From Xylanimicrobium pachnodae JCM 13526 = NBRC 107786 (lineage in GTDB: Bacteria > Actinomycetota > Actinomycetes > Actinomycetales > Cellulomonadaceae), in contig BCWJ01000013.1 in the NCBI GenBank assembly GCA_001592145.1, forward strand, positions 1 through 64,000: a DNA stretch of 64,000 nt. The letters are read 5' to 3'. The position numbers and the translations under genes are program-made. This document shows, piece after piece, positions 56,435-64,000 of the stretch; the stretch's first letter is position 1, and the number at the start of each line of letters is the position of its first letter. The notes beneath the pieces were generated by a model. That model was not told where the DNA came from. It saw only the letters and a program-made list of their open reading frames with translations, and made no database searches.

Positions 56435-57796
56435 GTGACATCACCCCATGAGTCGAGTGCGCAGCGCCGGCACGCACGCGCCGGTCGCTCTGCGGGCACC
56501 GCGCAGCCGACGCACGCGCGGACGCGACGGCAGCACCGGGTGCTGCGTGGCATCGCGATGGGCGTCACCGGGTTGATCGTGTTCGGCGCCTCCTCGGCGG
56601 CGGCGCTCGCCCTCAAGTACTCCCACAACATCGACTCGATCGACACGGACTCGGCGATGTCGATCGTGCAGCGCCCTGAGGCGCCCACGCCCACCGACTC
56701 GAACGCGGGGGTGCCGCTCAACATCGTGCTGATCGGTACGGACGACCGGTCGGGCGAGAACGCGGCCTTGGGCGGCGCTGACGACGGTGTCCGGTCCGAC
56801 ACCACGATGGTCATGCACATCTCCGCGGACCGGTCCCGCGTCGAGGTGGTGTCGATCCCTCGCGACTCCGTCATCGACATCCCGCAGTGCCCGACGTCGT
56901 CGGGGGACCTGACCCCGGCGTGGCGCAACGCCCACTTCAACTGGGCGTTCGCGCAGGGTTACGACCACGGCCAGGACGTCGAGTCGGGGGCGCTGTGCAC
57001 GATGACGACGATCGAGCAGCTCACGGACGTGCGCATGGACGGTTTCATCGCCGTCGACTTCGGTGGGTTCCTCAACATGATCAACGCGCTCGGCGGCGTG
57101 ACCATGTGCATCCCGAACGACATCTACTCGCCCAAGGCGGGCAACCTGAGGCTGAGCGCCGGCTATCAGACGCTCGACGGGGCGACGGCCCTCCAGTACG
57201 CCCGTGCCCGCAAGGGTGACGGCCTGGGGGACGGGTCGGACATCGCGCGCATCGGCCGCCAGCAGGAGATGATGTCGGCGCTCGCACGCGGGGTGCTGGA
57301 GAAGAACATCCTCAGCGACGCCCCGCAGCTGGTGCAGTTCCTCAACGCGGTGACGCAGTCGCTGACGATGTCGAGCAAGTTCACCTCGCTGACGGAGATG
57401 CCCGGGCTCGCGTACAGCCTGCGCAACGTCAACCTGGCCGGGATCAGCTTCCGGACGGTGCCGTGGGTGCCGGACCCCGACAACCCCAATGTCACCGTGG
57501 TGTGGTCCAAGGACGCCGACCTGCTGTGGTCCAACATGAAGAACGACCTGCCGCTCGACACCCCGGTCGGTGGCGTGCCGTCCCCGGCGCCCACGCCCGC
57601 CACGGACGCAGGAACCTCGGACGCCGGCACCTCGGATGCAGGCGCGGATGCGGGGGCGACCTCCGACCCGGGTGCCACCACCGACACGCCTGCCGCGTCC
57701 GGCTCCCCCAGCCCGGAGTCGACCGAGACCAAGAAGGCCGGCCGTGAGGCGTTCACCGGCGCCGACACCACCGCGACCTGCGGGGCCACACCATGA
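56435..57796 (+). CDS. LytR-CpsA-Psr (LCP) family wall-polymer ligase
   Basis: A 453-residue protein: basic cytoplasmic N-terminus, one membrane segment at about 34-56 (GIAMGVTGLIVFGASSAAALAL), then the extracytoplasmic LCP domain at about 85-270 with NIVLIGTDDRSG, SDTTMVMHIS, VVSIPRDSVIDIP and YARARKGDGLGDGSDIARIGRQQ. A Thr/Ala/Asp-rich tail with repeated TSDAG/ADAG follows. LCP enzymes transfer undecaprenyl-linked glycopolymers to peptidoglycan. GTG 56435 is used; a longer in-frame start at 56288 would code through the inverted repeat and promoter. Confidence 0.92.
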   Translation: MTSPHESSAQRRHARAGRSAGTAQPTHARTRRQHRVLRGIAMGVTGLIVFGASSAAALALKYSHNIDSIDTDSAMSIVQRPEAPTPTDSNAGVPLNIVLIGTDDRSGENAALGGADDGVRSDTTMVMHISADRSRVEVVSIPRDSVIDIPQCPTSSGDLTPAWRNAHFNWAFAQGYDHGQDVESGALCTMTTIEQLTDVRMDGFIAVDFGGFLNMINALGGVTMCIPNDIYSPKAGNLRLSAGYQTLDGATALQYARARKGDGLGDGSDIARIGRQQEMMSALARGVLEKNILSDAPQLVQFLNAVTQSLTMSSKFTSLTEMPGLAYSLRNVNLAGISFRTVPWVPDPDNPNVTVVWSKDADLLWSNMKNDLPLDTPVGGVPSPAPTPATDAGTSDAGTSDAGADAGATSDPGATTDTPAASGSPSPESTETKKAGREAFTGADTTATCGATP

Positions 57797-59397
57797 ACCA
57801 GCCTCCCCCGTCCTTCACGCCGTCCGGGTCGGGCAAGCGCCGCCCCCCGTCGTCCGACGACGCCGTGGCGATCGGCGGCGCGGGCGACACTCCCGAGCCG
57901 ACGCGTCGCATCCACCGGCCTGACGACGCCGTGCCGGCGGAGCCTGAACCGCGCGTCCGGCGCCAGTCCTCGCGGGAGGTTCCGGTGAGCCCGGTGCGCC
58001 GCTCGTCGGCTCGCCCTGCTTCCGGCCAGCCCCGCGGAGCCCGTGGCGCCGTCCCTGCCGCCGCGCCACGAGACGTGCCCGGGGTGACCCGTGGCGGGGC
58101 GGCGCGCGGTGGTGCGCCGCGCTCGATCCCGCCGCGCAGCGGTGCGGCGTCGGACGCCGCTCCGGCCGCGCCGTCCGGCAGGCCCGCGTCGTCGGCCCGG
58201 CCCGCGTCGTCGGCCCGGCCTGTGCCGCCTGCCGGGCCCCGCCCGGTCCCTGCGTCCGCCGCCCGCCGCGCGTCCTCGGGCGCCTCCCCCGCGGGCGCCC
58301 CGGGGCAGCCTGCCACCGCGCGTCCGGGATCGACGGTCCGTGGGGCCGGACCCGGATCCGCCGCGCGTGCCGGCCGTCCCGGTGGTCCCGGGTCCGGGGT
58401 CCCGCGCGCCGCAGCGGGCGCGGGTGGTCCGGCGCCGCTGCGGCCGGGGCGGCGGCGGGTGCGCAGGCGCCGCGTCGTCGGCCTGACGCTCGTGGCCGTG
58501 CTGGTGCTGCTGCTGGCGTGGCCCGTGGGGCTGCTGATCTGGGCGAACGGAAAGATCAACCACATCCCGGCGCTGTCGGATGCCGCGAACACGCCGGGGA
58601 CCACCTACCTGCTCGCCGGGTCGGACGCGCGGGGCAGCGGCGGCGTCTACGACGAGACCGCGGGCGCCCGGACCGACACGATCATGCTGCTGCACAAGCC
58701 GGACTCCGGACCCACCGCCCTGATCAGCCTGCCGCGCGACACCTTCGTGGAGATCCCCGGCCACGGCGGCAACAAGCTCAACGCGGCCTTCTCGATCGGC
58801 GGCGCCCCTCTGCTCGTGCAGACGGTCGAGCAGCTCACCGGCCTGACGATCGACCACTACGTCGAGGTCGGGTTCGGCGGTGTCGGCGACGTCGTGGACG
58901 CCGTGGGCGGTGTGCAGCTGTGCTCCGACCTGACGGTCACCAACGACAAGAGCAACCTGGAGTGGACCCCGGGCTGCCACGAGGTCGACGGTCAGACGGC
59001 GATCGCGTTCGTCCGCATGCGGTACTCCGACCCGAAGGGCGACATCGGCCGCGCCGAGCGGCAGCGCCAGCTCATCAGCGTGCTCTCCCACGACGTCGCC
59101 GACCCGGGCCTGCTGCTGCACCCCGGCCGCCAGGTGTCCCTGCTGGACGCCGGCCTGGGGGCGCTCACCGTGAGCGACGGCACCGGGATCATCGACCTCG
59201 CCCGGCTGGGGCTCGCGTTCCGGGCGGCCAACGGTCCTGACGGCATCACCGGCACCCCGCCGATCTCGAACCTGAACTTCCGGCCCGGCGGCATCGGTTC
59301 GGCCGTGCAGCTCGACCCCGCGACGATCGACCAGTTCTGGGCGGACCTGCGGGACGGGAACCTGCCGCCCGGTGTCGTGGGCGGCATGCCGTCCTGA
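57793..59397 (+). CDS. LytR-CpsA-Psr (LCP) family protein with long cytoplasmic N-terminus
   Basis: A 534-residue LCP protein whose ATG overlaps the previous LCP stop by 4 nt. Residues 1 to about 225 are Ala/Pro/Arg/Gly-rich, low complexity and presumably cytoplasmic. A membrane span lies at about 232-252 (LTLVAVLVLLLAWPVGLLIWA), then the LCP domain: TYLLAGSDARGSGG, TDTIMLLH, LISLPRDTFVEIPGHGGNKLNAAF and RMRYSDPKGDIGRAERQRQL. Two LCP enzymes in tandem suit a locus making more than one polymer. Position matches cpsA (Rv3267) in mycobacteria. Confidence 0.92.
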   Translation: MNQPPPSFTPSGSGKRRPPSSDDAVAIGGAGDTPEPTRRIHRPDDAVPAEPEPRVRRQSSREVPVSPVRRSSARPASGQPRGARGAVPAAAPRDVPGVTRGGAARGGAPRSIPPRSGAASDAAPAAPSGRPASSARPASSARPVPPAGPRPVPASAARRASSGASPAGAPGQPATARPGSTVRGAGPGSAARAGRPGGPGSGVPRAAAGAGGPAPLRPGRRRVRRRRVVGLTLVAVLVLLLAWPVGLLIWANGKINHIPALSDAANTPGTTYLLAGSDARGSGGVYDETAGARTDTIMLLHKPDSGPTALISLPRDTFVEIPGHGGNKLNAAFSIGGAPLLVQTVEQLTGLTIDHYVEVGFGGVGDVVDAVGGVQLCSDLTVTNDKSNLEWTPGCHEVDGQTAIAFVRMRYSDPKGDIGRAERQRQLISVLSHDVADPGLLLHPGRQVSLLDAGLGALTVSDGTGIIDLARLGLAFRAANGPDGITGTPPISNLNFRPGGIGSAVQLDPATIDQFWADLRDGNLPPGVVGGMPS

Positions 59398-59409
59398 CGT
59401 CGAGGCCCT

Positions 59410-59946
59410 TCAGGCGGTGAAGCCCGTGGGCCCGGCCGAGCGGCGGGCACGCAGTGCGGCACCCTTGGCGTGGGCGACCTCGCCCAGCTCGGCCTGGAAC
59501 GCCTCCATGCGGCCCCGGAGCGCCAGATCCGGCTCTGACGTGCCCGCACCCAGGATCCGCGCGGCGAGCAGCCCGGCGTTCCGGGCGCCCCCGATCGAGA
59601 CGGTCGCCACGGGCACGCCCGCCGGCATCTGCACGATGGACAGCAGCGAGTCCATGCCGTCGAGGTGCCGCAGCGGCACCGGGACGCCGATCACCGGCAG
59701 CGGCGTGACGGCGGCCAGCATTCCGGGAAGGTGAGCGGCGCCGCCCGCTCCCGCGATGATGACGCGCAGGCCGCGTGCGGCGGCGGTGCGGCCGTACTCG
59801 ATCATCTCGACGGGCATGCGGTGCGCGGAGACGACGTCGGCCTCGTAGGGCACGCCGAGCTCGTCCAGGGCGGTGGCGGCAGCCTCCATGGTGGGCCAGT
59901 CGGAGTCGGAACCCATGACGATTCCGACGATCGGGGTGGTGGTCAT
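59410..59946 (-). CDS. purE: N5-carboxyaminoimidazole ribonucleotide mutase PurE
   Basis: A 178-residue class I PurE for purine synthesis, converting N5-CAIR to [19 protein letters not shown] and [12 protein letters not shown] are intact. The ATG at 59946 has GGGAG 6 nt upstream and gives normal length. A GTG at 60012 overlapping the purK stop by 4 nt is an alternative that adds 22 residues. It follows purK in the same direction; the LCP operon converges with it, 12 nt between stops. Confidence 0.95.
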   Translation of the reverse strand: MTTTPIVGIVMGSDSDWPTMEAAATALDELGVPYEADVVSAHRMPVEMIEYGRTAAARGLRVIIAGAGGAAHLPGMLAAVTPLPVIGVPVPLRHLDGMDSLLSIVQMPAGVPVATVSIGGARNAGLLAARILGAGTSEPDLALRGRMEAFQAELGEVAHAKGAALRARRSAGPTGFTA

Positions 59947-60008
59947 GACGGGCTCCCGGGGGTCGAGGGTGTGGGTGACGCTACGCGCGCCGGATGACGG
60001 ACGGGCGG

Positions 60009-61193
60009 TCACTCGCCGCGCAGCAGTGCCGCCGCGGCGAGCGCCCGGGCGCGCACGGTCTCCAGGTCGGTGCCGCTGACGTTGACGTGGCCCAGCTTGC
60101 GGCCGGGCCGGATGCCCTTGCCGTACAGGTTGACCTTCGCGTCGGGGAACCGCTCCAGGACGGTGGGCAGCGCGTCGCTCAGCTCGCCCAGCGTGGAGCC
60201 CAGCACGTTGGCCATCACGGTCCAGGGCGCGACGGCGTCGGTGGCGCCCAGCGGAAGGTCCAGCACGGCGCGCAGGTGCTGCTCGAACTGTGAGGTCACG
60301 GCGCCGTCGATGGTCCAGTGGCCGCTGTTGTGCGGGCGCATCGCGAGCTCGTTGACGAACACGACGGGTTCGCCGTCGGCCCCGGGCGCCTCGAACAGCT
60401 CGACGGCGAGCACGCCGGTGACGTCGAGCCCGTCGACGACGGCGACGGCGAGCTCACGCACCTGGGCGTCGAGCGCGGCGGACAGGCCGGGGGCCGGTGC
60501 GATCACCTCGGAGCACACGCCGTCACGCTGGATCGACTCGACCACGGGCCACGTGCGCACCTCCCCGGACGGGCGGCGCGCCACGAGGGCGGCCAGCTCC
60601 CGGGTGAAGGGCACCTTCTGCTCGACCAGCAGCGGGGGTGCCCCGGTGGCGGCGGCCTCGATCCAGTCGGTGACGTCGTCCGGGGAGGTGATGACGCGCA
60701 CGCCCTTGCCGTCGTAGCCGCCCCGGGACGTCTTCGCGACGGCCTCGCCCGTCGGCTCCGCGGCCAGGAACTCGGCGATCACGGTGCGCGCCGCCTGCGG
60801 GTCGGTGGGCACGGGCGCCCAGCGCGGGCACGGCAGGCCCAGCTCGGTGAGCCGGGTGCGCATCGCGATCTTGTCCTGCGCGAAGACGAGCGCGTGCGGG
60901 CCGGGGTGCACGGGGGTCCCGTGATCGAGCAGGTCCCCCAGCAGCGCGTTCGGCACGTGCTCGTGCTCGAAGGTGAGCACGCTGGCGGGGGCCGCGTGCT
61001 CGGGGGCGATGAGCGCGCGGATCGCGGCCTCGTCCCCCGCCGCGCCCACGGGCGCGTCCGTGACGACCTGGGCGGCCGACGACGCCGGGTCCTCGACCAG
61101 GACGCGCAACGTCACGCCCAGCTCCGAGGCGGGGGGCGCCATCATGCGGGCAAGCTGTCCACCGCCGACGACGGCGATCACGGGTGCTGTCAC
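60009..61193 (-). CDS. purK: N5-carboxyaminoimidazole ribonucleotide synthase PurK
   Basis: A 394-residue ATP-grasp enzyme forming N5-CAIR from AIR, bicarbonate and ATP, the partner of PurE. N-terminal [14 protein letters not shown], the ATP-grasp segment [29 protein letters not shown], and [26 protein letters not shown] are all present. GTG start. Length is normal. Same gene pair as in mycobacteria near the LCP gene. Confidence 0.96.
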   Translation of the reverse strand: MTAPVIAVVGGGQLARMMAPPASELGVTLRVLVEDPASSAAQVVTDAPVGAAGDEAAIRALIAPEHAAPASVLTFEHEHVPNALLGDLLDHGTPVHPGPHALVFAQDKIAMRTRLTELGLPCPRWAPVPTDPQAARTVIAEFLAAEPTGEAVAKTSRGGYDGKGVRVITSPDDVTDWIEAAATGAPPLLVEQKVPFTRELAALVARRPSGEVRTWPVVESIQRDGVCSEVIAPAPGLSAALDAQVRELAVAVVDGLDVTGVLAVELFEAPGADGEPVVFVNELAMRPHNSGHWTIDGAVTSQFEQHLRAVLDLPLGATDAVAPWTVMANVLGSTLGELSDALPTVLERFPDAKVNLYGKGIRPGRKLGHVNVSGTDLETVRARALAAAALLRGE

Positions 61194-61250
61194 GGGTGAC
61201 CAGGCTACCGGCGCGGAGCACGGGCACGGAAACCCGCGCCGGCGGTGGGG

Positions 61251-62582
61251 TCACATGCGGCGGCGTCCGCGGCGGCCGTGGGAGGAGATGGTGGTGCCGG
61301 GCGGCAGCACCACGTGAGGGTCGAGCGTCTTGGGCACGCCGGCCAGGAACAGCGCGAACACGGCCGGCCGCCGCTGCGCCAGCTCGAGGCGACCGCCGTC
61401 GGCCTGCGCGAGGTCACGCGCCAGGGCGAGGCCCAGGCCGGTCCCCTTGCCCGACGTCATGCCGCGCTCGAAGATCTTGCCGGCGATCGCGTCGGGCACC
61501 CCGGCGCCCTCGTCGGCCACCTCGACGCGCACCGCCCCCGTGGTTCCGGACGGGCGTGAGCGCACCGTCGTCGTGCCGCCGCCGTGCCGCAGCGAGTTCT
61601 CCAGCAGGGTGGCGATCACCTGGGCGAGCGCGCCCGGCGTGGCGAGCACCCGCTGGTCGGCGGGGACGTCGATGACGAGCCGGCGCCCCACCTGCTCGAA
61701 CGTGGGCCGCCACTCCTCCTCCTGCTGGACCAGCACGTCGCGCAGCCGTACGGGCTCGGTGGTGCCGCCCTGCGAGCGGCGTGAGGCGGCCAGGAGGTCG
61801 TCCACCACCGTGACCAGGCGTTCCACCTGCTCCAGGGAGATGCGCGCCTCCTCCTGCACCTCGGGCTCCGACGACGCCGCCTGGATCTCTTCGAGGCGCA
61901 TCGTCAGGGCGGTGAGCGGGGTGCGCAGCTGGTGGGACGCGTCGGAGGTGAACTGCCGCTCGGCGGCCAGCCGCGCGGCCAGCCGGTCGGAGGTGCGCGA
62001 GAGCTCGGCCGCCACCAGGTCGATCTCTTCGACCCCGCTGGGTTCCAGGCGCGGGCGCACCTGACCGCCCGCGATCTGCTCGGCCGAGGCGGCCAGGTAG
62101 AGCAGCGGTGCGGAGAGCCGGTTCGCCTGCCACACCGCGATGGCCACGCCCGCGCCGAAGGCGATGACCCCGGCGACGACGACGAGAGCGACCACCAGGA
62201 CGGCCCTGATCCGGGCGGCCCACGAGGAGATGGTCAGCGTGACGCTCGCCTGGGACGCCGTCTGCGTGGCCACCTCGATGGTGGGCCCGTCGACGCGCGT
62301 GCCCGCTTCGACCAGGGTGCCGTCCGGCATGATCACCGAGACGTGCGCCTCGATGTCTCCCTCACGTCCCGACACGGCCCGTTCCATCGCCGTCTCGGAG
62401 ATGGCCCGGTCGGCGTCCTGCGCGTTCTGGACGGACGACACCAGGCGGTCCAGCCGGTCCGACAACCGCTGGTGCTCGATGTCGATGACGTAGCGGGCAC
62501 CGAAGATGCCGAGCGGCACGCCCAGCAGGATGACCGCCGCGGCGACCGCAGAGATCGTCGCGAGCAGGACCCGACGACGCAC
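61251..62582 (-). CDS. Sensor histidine kinase (OmpR-system partner)
   Basis: A 443-residue membrane kinase: span 1 at about 8-28, an extracytoplasmic sensor of ~95 residues, span 2 at about 126-150, HAMP (about 150-205), HisKA with FTSDASHQLRTPL (phospho-acceptor H217), and HATPase with LLENSLRHG, DEGAGVPD and GKGTGLGLAL. It starts 3 nt after the response regulator stop and forms a two-component system with it. The signal is unknown. The sensor has no recognised domain. The C-terminus is basic (RRGRRRM). Confidence 0.93.
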   Translation of the reverse strand: MRRRVLLATISAVAAAVILLGVPLGIFGARYVIDIEHQRLSDRLDRLVSSVQNAQDADRAISETAMERAVSGREGDIEAHVSVIMPDGTLVEAGTRVDGPTIEVATQTASQASVTLTISSWAARIRAVLVVALVVVAGVIAFGAGVAIAVWQANRLSAPLLYLAASAEQIAGGQVRPRLEPSGVEEIDLVAAELSRTSDRLAARLAAERQFTSDASHQLRTPLTALTMRLEEIQAASSEPEVQEEARISLEQVERLVTVVDDLLAASRRSQGGTTEPVRLRDVLVQQEEEWRPTFEQVGRRLVIDVPADQRVLATPGALAQVIATLLENSLRHGGGTTTVRSRPSGTTGAVRVEVADEGAGVPDAIAGKIFERGMTSGKGTGLGLALARDLAQADGGRLELAQRRPAVFALFLAGVPKTLDPHVVLPPGTTISSHGRRGRRRM

Positions 62583-62585
62583 GCG

Positions 62586-63269
62586 TTACGCCGTTCCGGC
62601 CTCGAAGCGGAACCCGAGCCCTCGCACGGTGGAGACGTACCGCGGCGCGTTGGCGTCGTCGCCGAGCTTGCGGCGCAGCCATGACACGTGCATGTCGAGC
62701 GTCTTCGTGGAGCCCACGGGGTCCGACCCCCACACGTCCCGCATGAGGGTGTCGCGTACGACGACGGAGCCCGCGTTGGCGACGAGCACGCGCAGCAGGT
62801 CGAACTCCTTGGTGGTCAGGTGCAGCTCACGCTCCCCCTGGAACGCACGGTGGGCGGAGACGTCCACCCGCACGTCCTGGGCGCGCAGCTCCTCCTCGTC
62901 CGTGGTCTCGCCGTGGGTGCGGCGCAGCAGCGCCCGCACGCGCGCCAGCAGCTCGGCCAGGCGGAACGGCTTGGTGACGTAGTCGTCGGCGCCGGCGTCG
63001 AGGCCCACGACCAGGTCGACCTCGTCGGCGCGGGCGGTGAGCACGAGGATCGGCACGGTCAGGCCACTGCCCCGCAGCTCGCGCGCGACGTCCAGGCCGT
63101 CCATGTCCGGCAGCCCGAGGTCGAGGACGACGACGTCCGCGGTCCCGGCCGAGTCGATGGCGCCTTGACCAGTTCCTTGCACAATCACGTCGTAACCCTC
63201 ACGCGTGAGGGCCCGTGCCAATGGCTCGGCAATCGCCGGGTCGTCTTCGGCTAGTAGCACGCGGGTCAT
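62586..63269 (-). CDS. OmpR/PhoB-family response regulator
   Basis: A 227-residue regulator. Receiver domain with acidic pair E8/D9-D10, phospho-acceptor D50 (VVVLDLGLPDMDG), T78 and K100 (DDYVTKPF); a winged-helix trans_reg_C domain follows with LTTKEFDLLRVL and a C-terminal SWLRRKLGDDANAPRYVSTVRGLGFRFE. ATG at 63269. Cotranscribed with the downstream kinase. No target can be read from the window. The 198-nt gap upstream is divergent with another kinase gene. Confidence 0.95.
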   Translation of the reverse strand: MTRVLLAEDDPAIAEPLARALTREGYDVIVQGTGQGAIDSAGTADVVVLDLGLPDMDGLDVARELRGSGLTVPILVLTARADEVDLVVGLDAGADDYVTKPFRLAELLARVRALLRRTHGETTDEEELRAQDVRVDVSAHRAFQGERELHLTTKEFDLLRVLVANAGSVVVRDTLMRDVWGSDPVGSTKTLDMHVSWLRRKLGDDANAPRYVSTVRGLGFRFEAGTA

Positions 63270-63455
63270 TCCGGCATGGTAGCGCCAACTGCGCCCCTCG
63301 CCGACGAAAGTGGCGTCGAGCCACGTCATGACGTCGCACAGCGCACGCTACCGCAAGGCCGCTCCACGCGTGCCGCCCCGCAGGTCAGACCGGCGGATGA
63401 CGCGCCGTCGGTGCCCGCCCCACCCCGGGGGGACGCCCCCACGCGTCAGGCCACC

Positions 63456-63461
63456 TAGCCT
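63456..63461 (+). promoter_or_regulatory. -10 box TAGCCT, leaderless start of the terminal histidine kinase
   Basis: TAGCCT ends 6 nt before the ATG at 63468 with no ribosome site; likely leaderless. Confidence 0.4.
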
Positions 63462-63467
63462 CGGGTC

Positions 63468-64000
63468 ATGAGCTGGCACGCGCGCGCCTCCGCATGGTCG
63501 GAGGCCCACCGCTTCCCGATCGACGTCGCCCTGACGGCGGTGCTCGGGGTGCCCGGCGTCGTGCTCTCCGCTCGGGTGAGCGCGGCCGGTGAGCTCACCG
63601 AGTCGCACGGGCCGCTCGCGGTGGCCATCTGGGCGGCGCTGCTCATCGCTCCCCTCGCGTGGCGACGCGTGCGCCCGGTCGGCTCCACCGGGGCCGTCGC
63701 ACTGGTGGCCGCCGCGCACGTCATCGTGGGCGGCATCCCGCTCATCCTGCCCGCCGACGTCGCGATCCTCATCGCGCTGTGGTCCGTCACCGTGTACGGC
63801 CCCACGTGGGCGCACCGCGCAGCCATCACCGTAGCGCTGACAGGAGCGGCGCTCCTGAGCCTGTCGTTGGTGCTCGGCATCGGCCTCGGCACGACGGACA
63901 CCACCAGCGTCGCCGCGCTCGGGATCATGAGCTCGATCGTCGCGCTGGCGGTGTGGTCGTTCGGCCTGGTGCGCCGCGCCCGGCTCGAGACCCTCAGCGC
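63468..64000 (+). CDS. Membrane sensor, N-terminal part (probable NarL-type histidine kinase), cut by the window end
   Basis: An open frame from the ATG at 63468 to the window end (177 codons, no stop). It contains about five hydrophobic segments (VALTAVLGVPGVVLSA, VAIWAALLIAPLAW, VALVAAAHVIVGG, VAILIALWSVTVYG, ALTGAALLSLSLVLGIGL, IMSSIVALAVWSFGLV) and then RRARLET, the usual way into the DHp helix of DesK/NarL-type kinases. The kinase domain itself lies outside, so the assignment rests on the membrane layout and the typical N-terminal sequence. Confidence 0.6.
   Translation, partial: MSWHARASAWSEAHRFPIDVALTAVLGVPGVVLSARVSAAGELTESHGPLAVAIWAALLIAPLAWRRVRPVGSTGAVALVAAAHVIVGGIPLILPADVAILIALWSVTVYGPTWAHRAAITVALTGAALLSLSLVLGIGLGTTDTTSVAALGIMSSIVALAVWSFGLVRRARLETLS

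Noticed and set aside
57640-57720. DNA tandem repeat in the tail of the first LCP gene
   Set aside because: The TSDAG/ADAG peptide repetition is visible, but copies differ at DNA level; low-complexity linker rather than a minisatellite.

Overview
High-GC actinobacterial chromosome, most likely order Micrococcales (Cellulomonas / Promicromonosporaceae type; inferred from codon bias, gene families and frequent GTG or leaderless starts, not from a marker gene). The ends carry a backbone that matches, from established knowledge, the Mycobacterium tuberculosis segment from pmmA to purK (Rv3257c-Rv3276c): a DUF3499 protein, a metallopeptidase-family protein, a WhiB2-type regulator, a WbbL rhamnosyltransferase, RmlD, LCP ligases, PurE and PurK. 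Between the rml genes and the LCP genes sits about 45 kb of cell-surface glycopolymer genes.

Layout. 0-6.5 kb: DUF3499, metallopeptidase family, DUF5719, a giant GT2/membrane protein, WhiB2. 6.6-12.2 kb: a TIGR03089 protein, WbbL, and nucleotide-sugar supply (RmlA, RmlD, RmlC, mannose-1-phosphate guanylyltransferase). 12.2-35.1 kb: polysaccharide assembly, with many GT2 and GT4 transferases, a GT2/DUF2304 pair, a Wzx-like flippase, an RgpF-like rhamnan protein, a Wzm/Wzt ABC exporter and four large membrane proteins (DUF2142, DUF6541 twice, one unassigned). 35.3-46.5 kb: four secreted proteins built on ChW (hydrophobic W) repeats, namely an Ltp-domain protein, two PGRP-type amidases and a SpoIID-like protein, with a second GT2/DUF2304 pair. 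46.6-48.4 kb: RmlB, then a decayed ISL3-family transposase. 48.5-56.2 kb: a module of visibly lower GC that looks teichoic-acid-like (TagGH-type ABC exporter, a TagD-like cytidylyltransferase fused to a Gfo/Idh/MocA oxidoreductase, a CDP-glycerol glycerophosphotransferase, LicD, a GT2). 56.4-59.4 kb: two LCP proteins. 59.4-64 kb: PurE, PurK, a two-component system and the start of another histidine kinase.

How it may work together (inference): dTDP-rhamnose and GDP-mannose feed lipid-linked assembly begun by WbbL-type enzymes. At least two polymers, one rhamnan-like and one phosphodiester/teichoic-like, leave through separate exporters and are attached to peptidoglycan by the LCP proteins. 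The ChW proteins could dock on one of these polymers and bring peptidoglycan hydrolases, and possibly a phage-exclusion domain, to the wall.

The least ordinary features are: (1) 27 ChW repeats in four proteins, always in threes, with a C-X18-C pair in every middle repeat; (2) a secreted ChW/Ltp fusion resembling phage superinfection-exclusion proteins; (3) the cytidylyltransferase-oxidoreductase fusion; (4) a perfect GTGTC-N5-GACAC dyad inside the whiB promoter; (5) many genes whose -10 box lies 6-8 nt before the start codon. No rRNA, tRNA or CRISPR array was seen.
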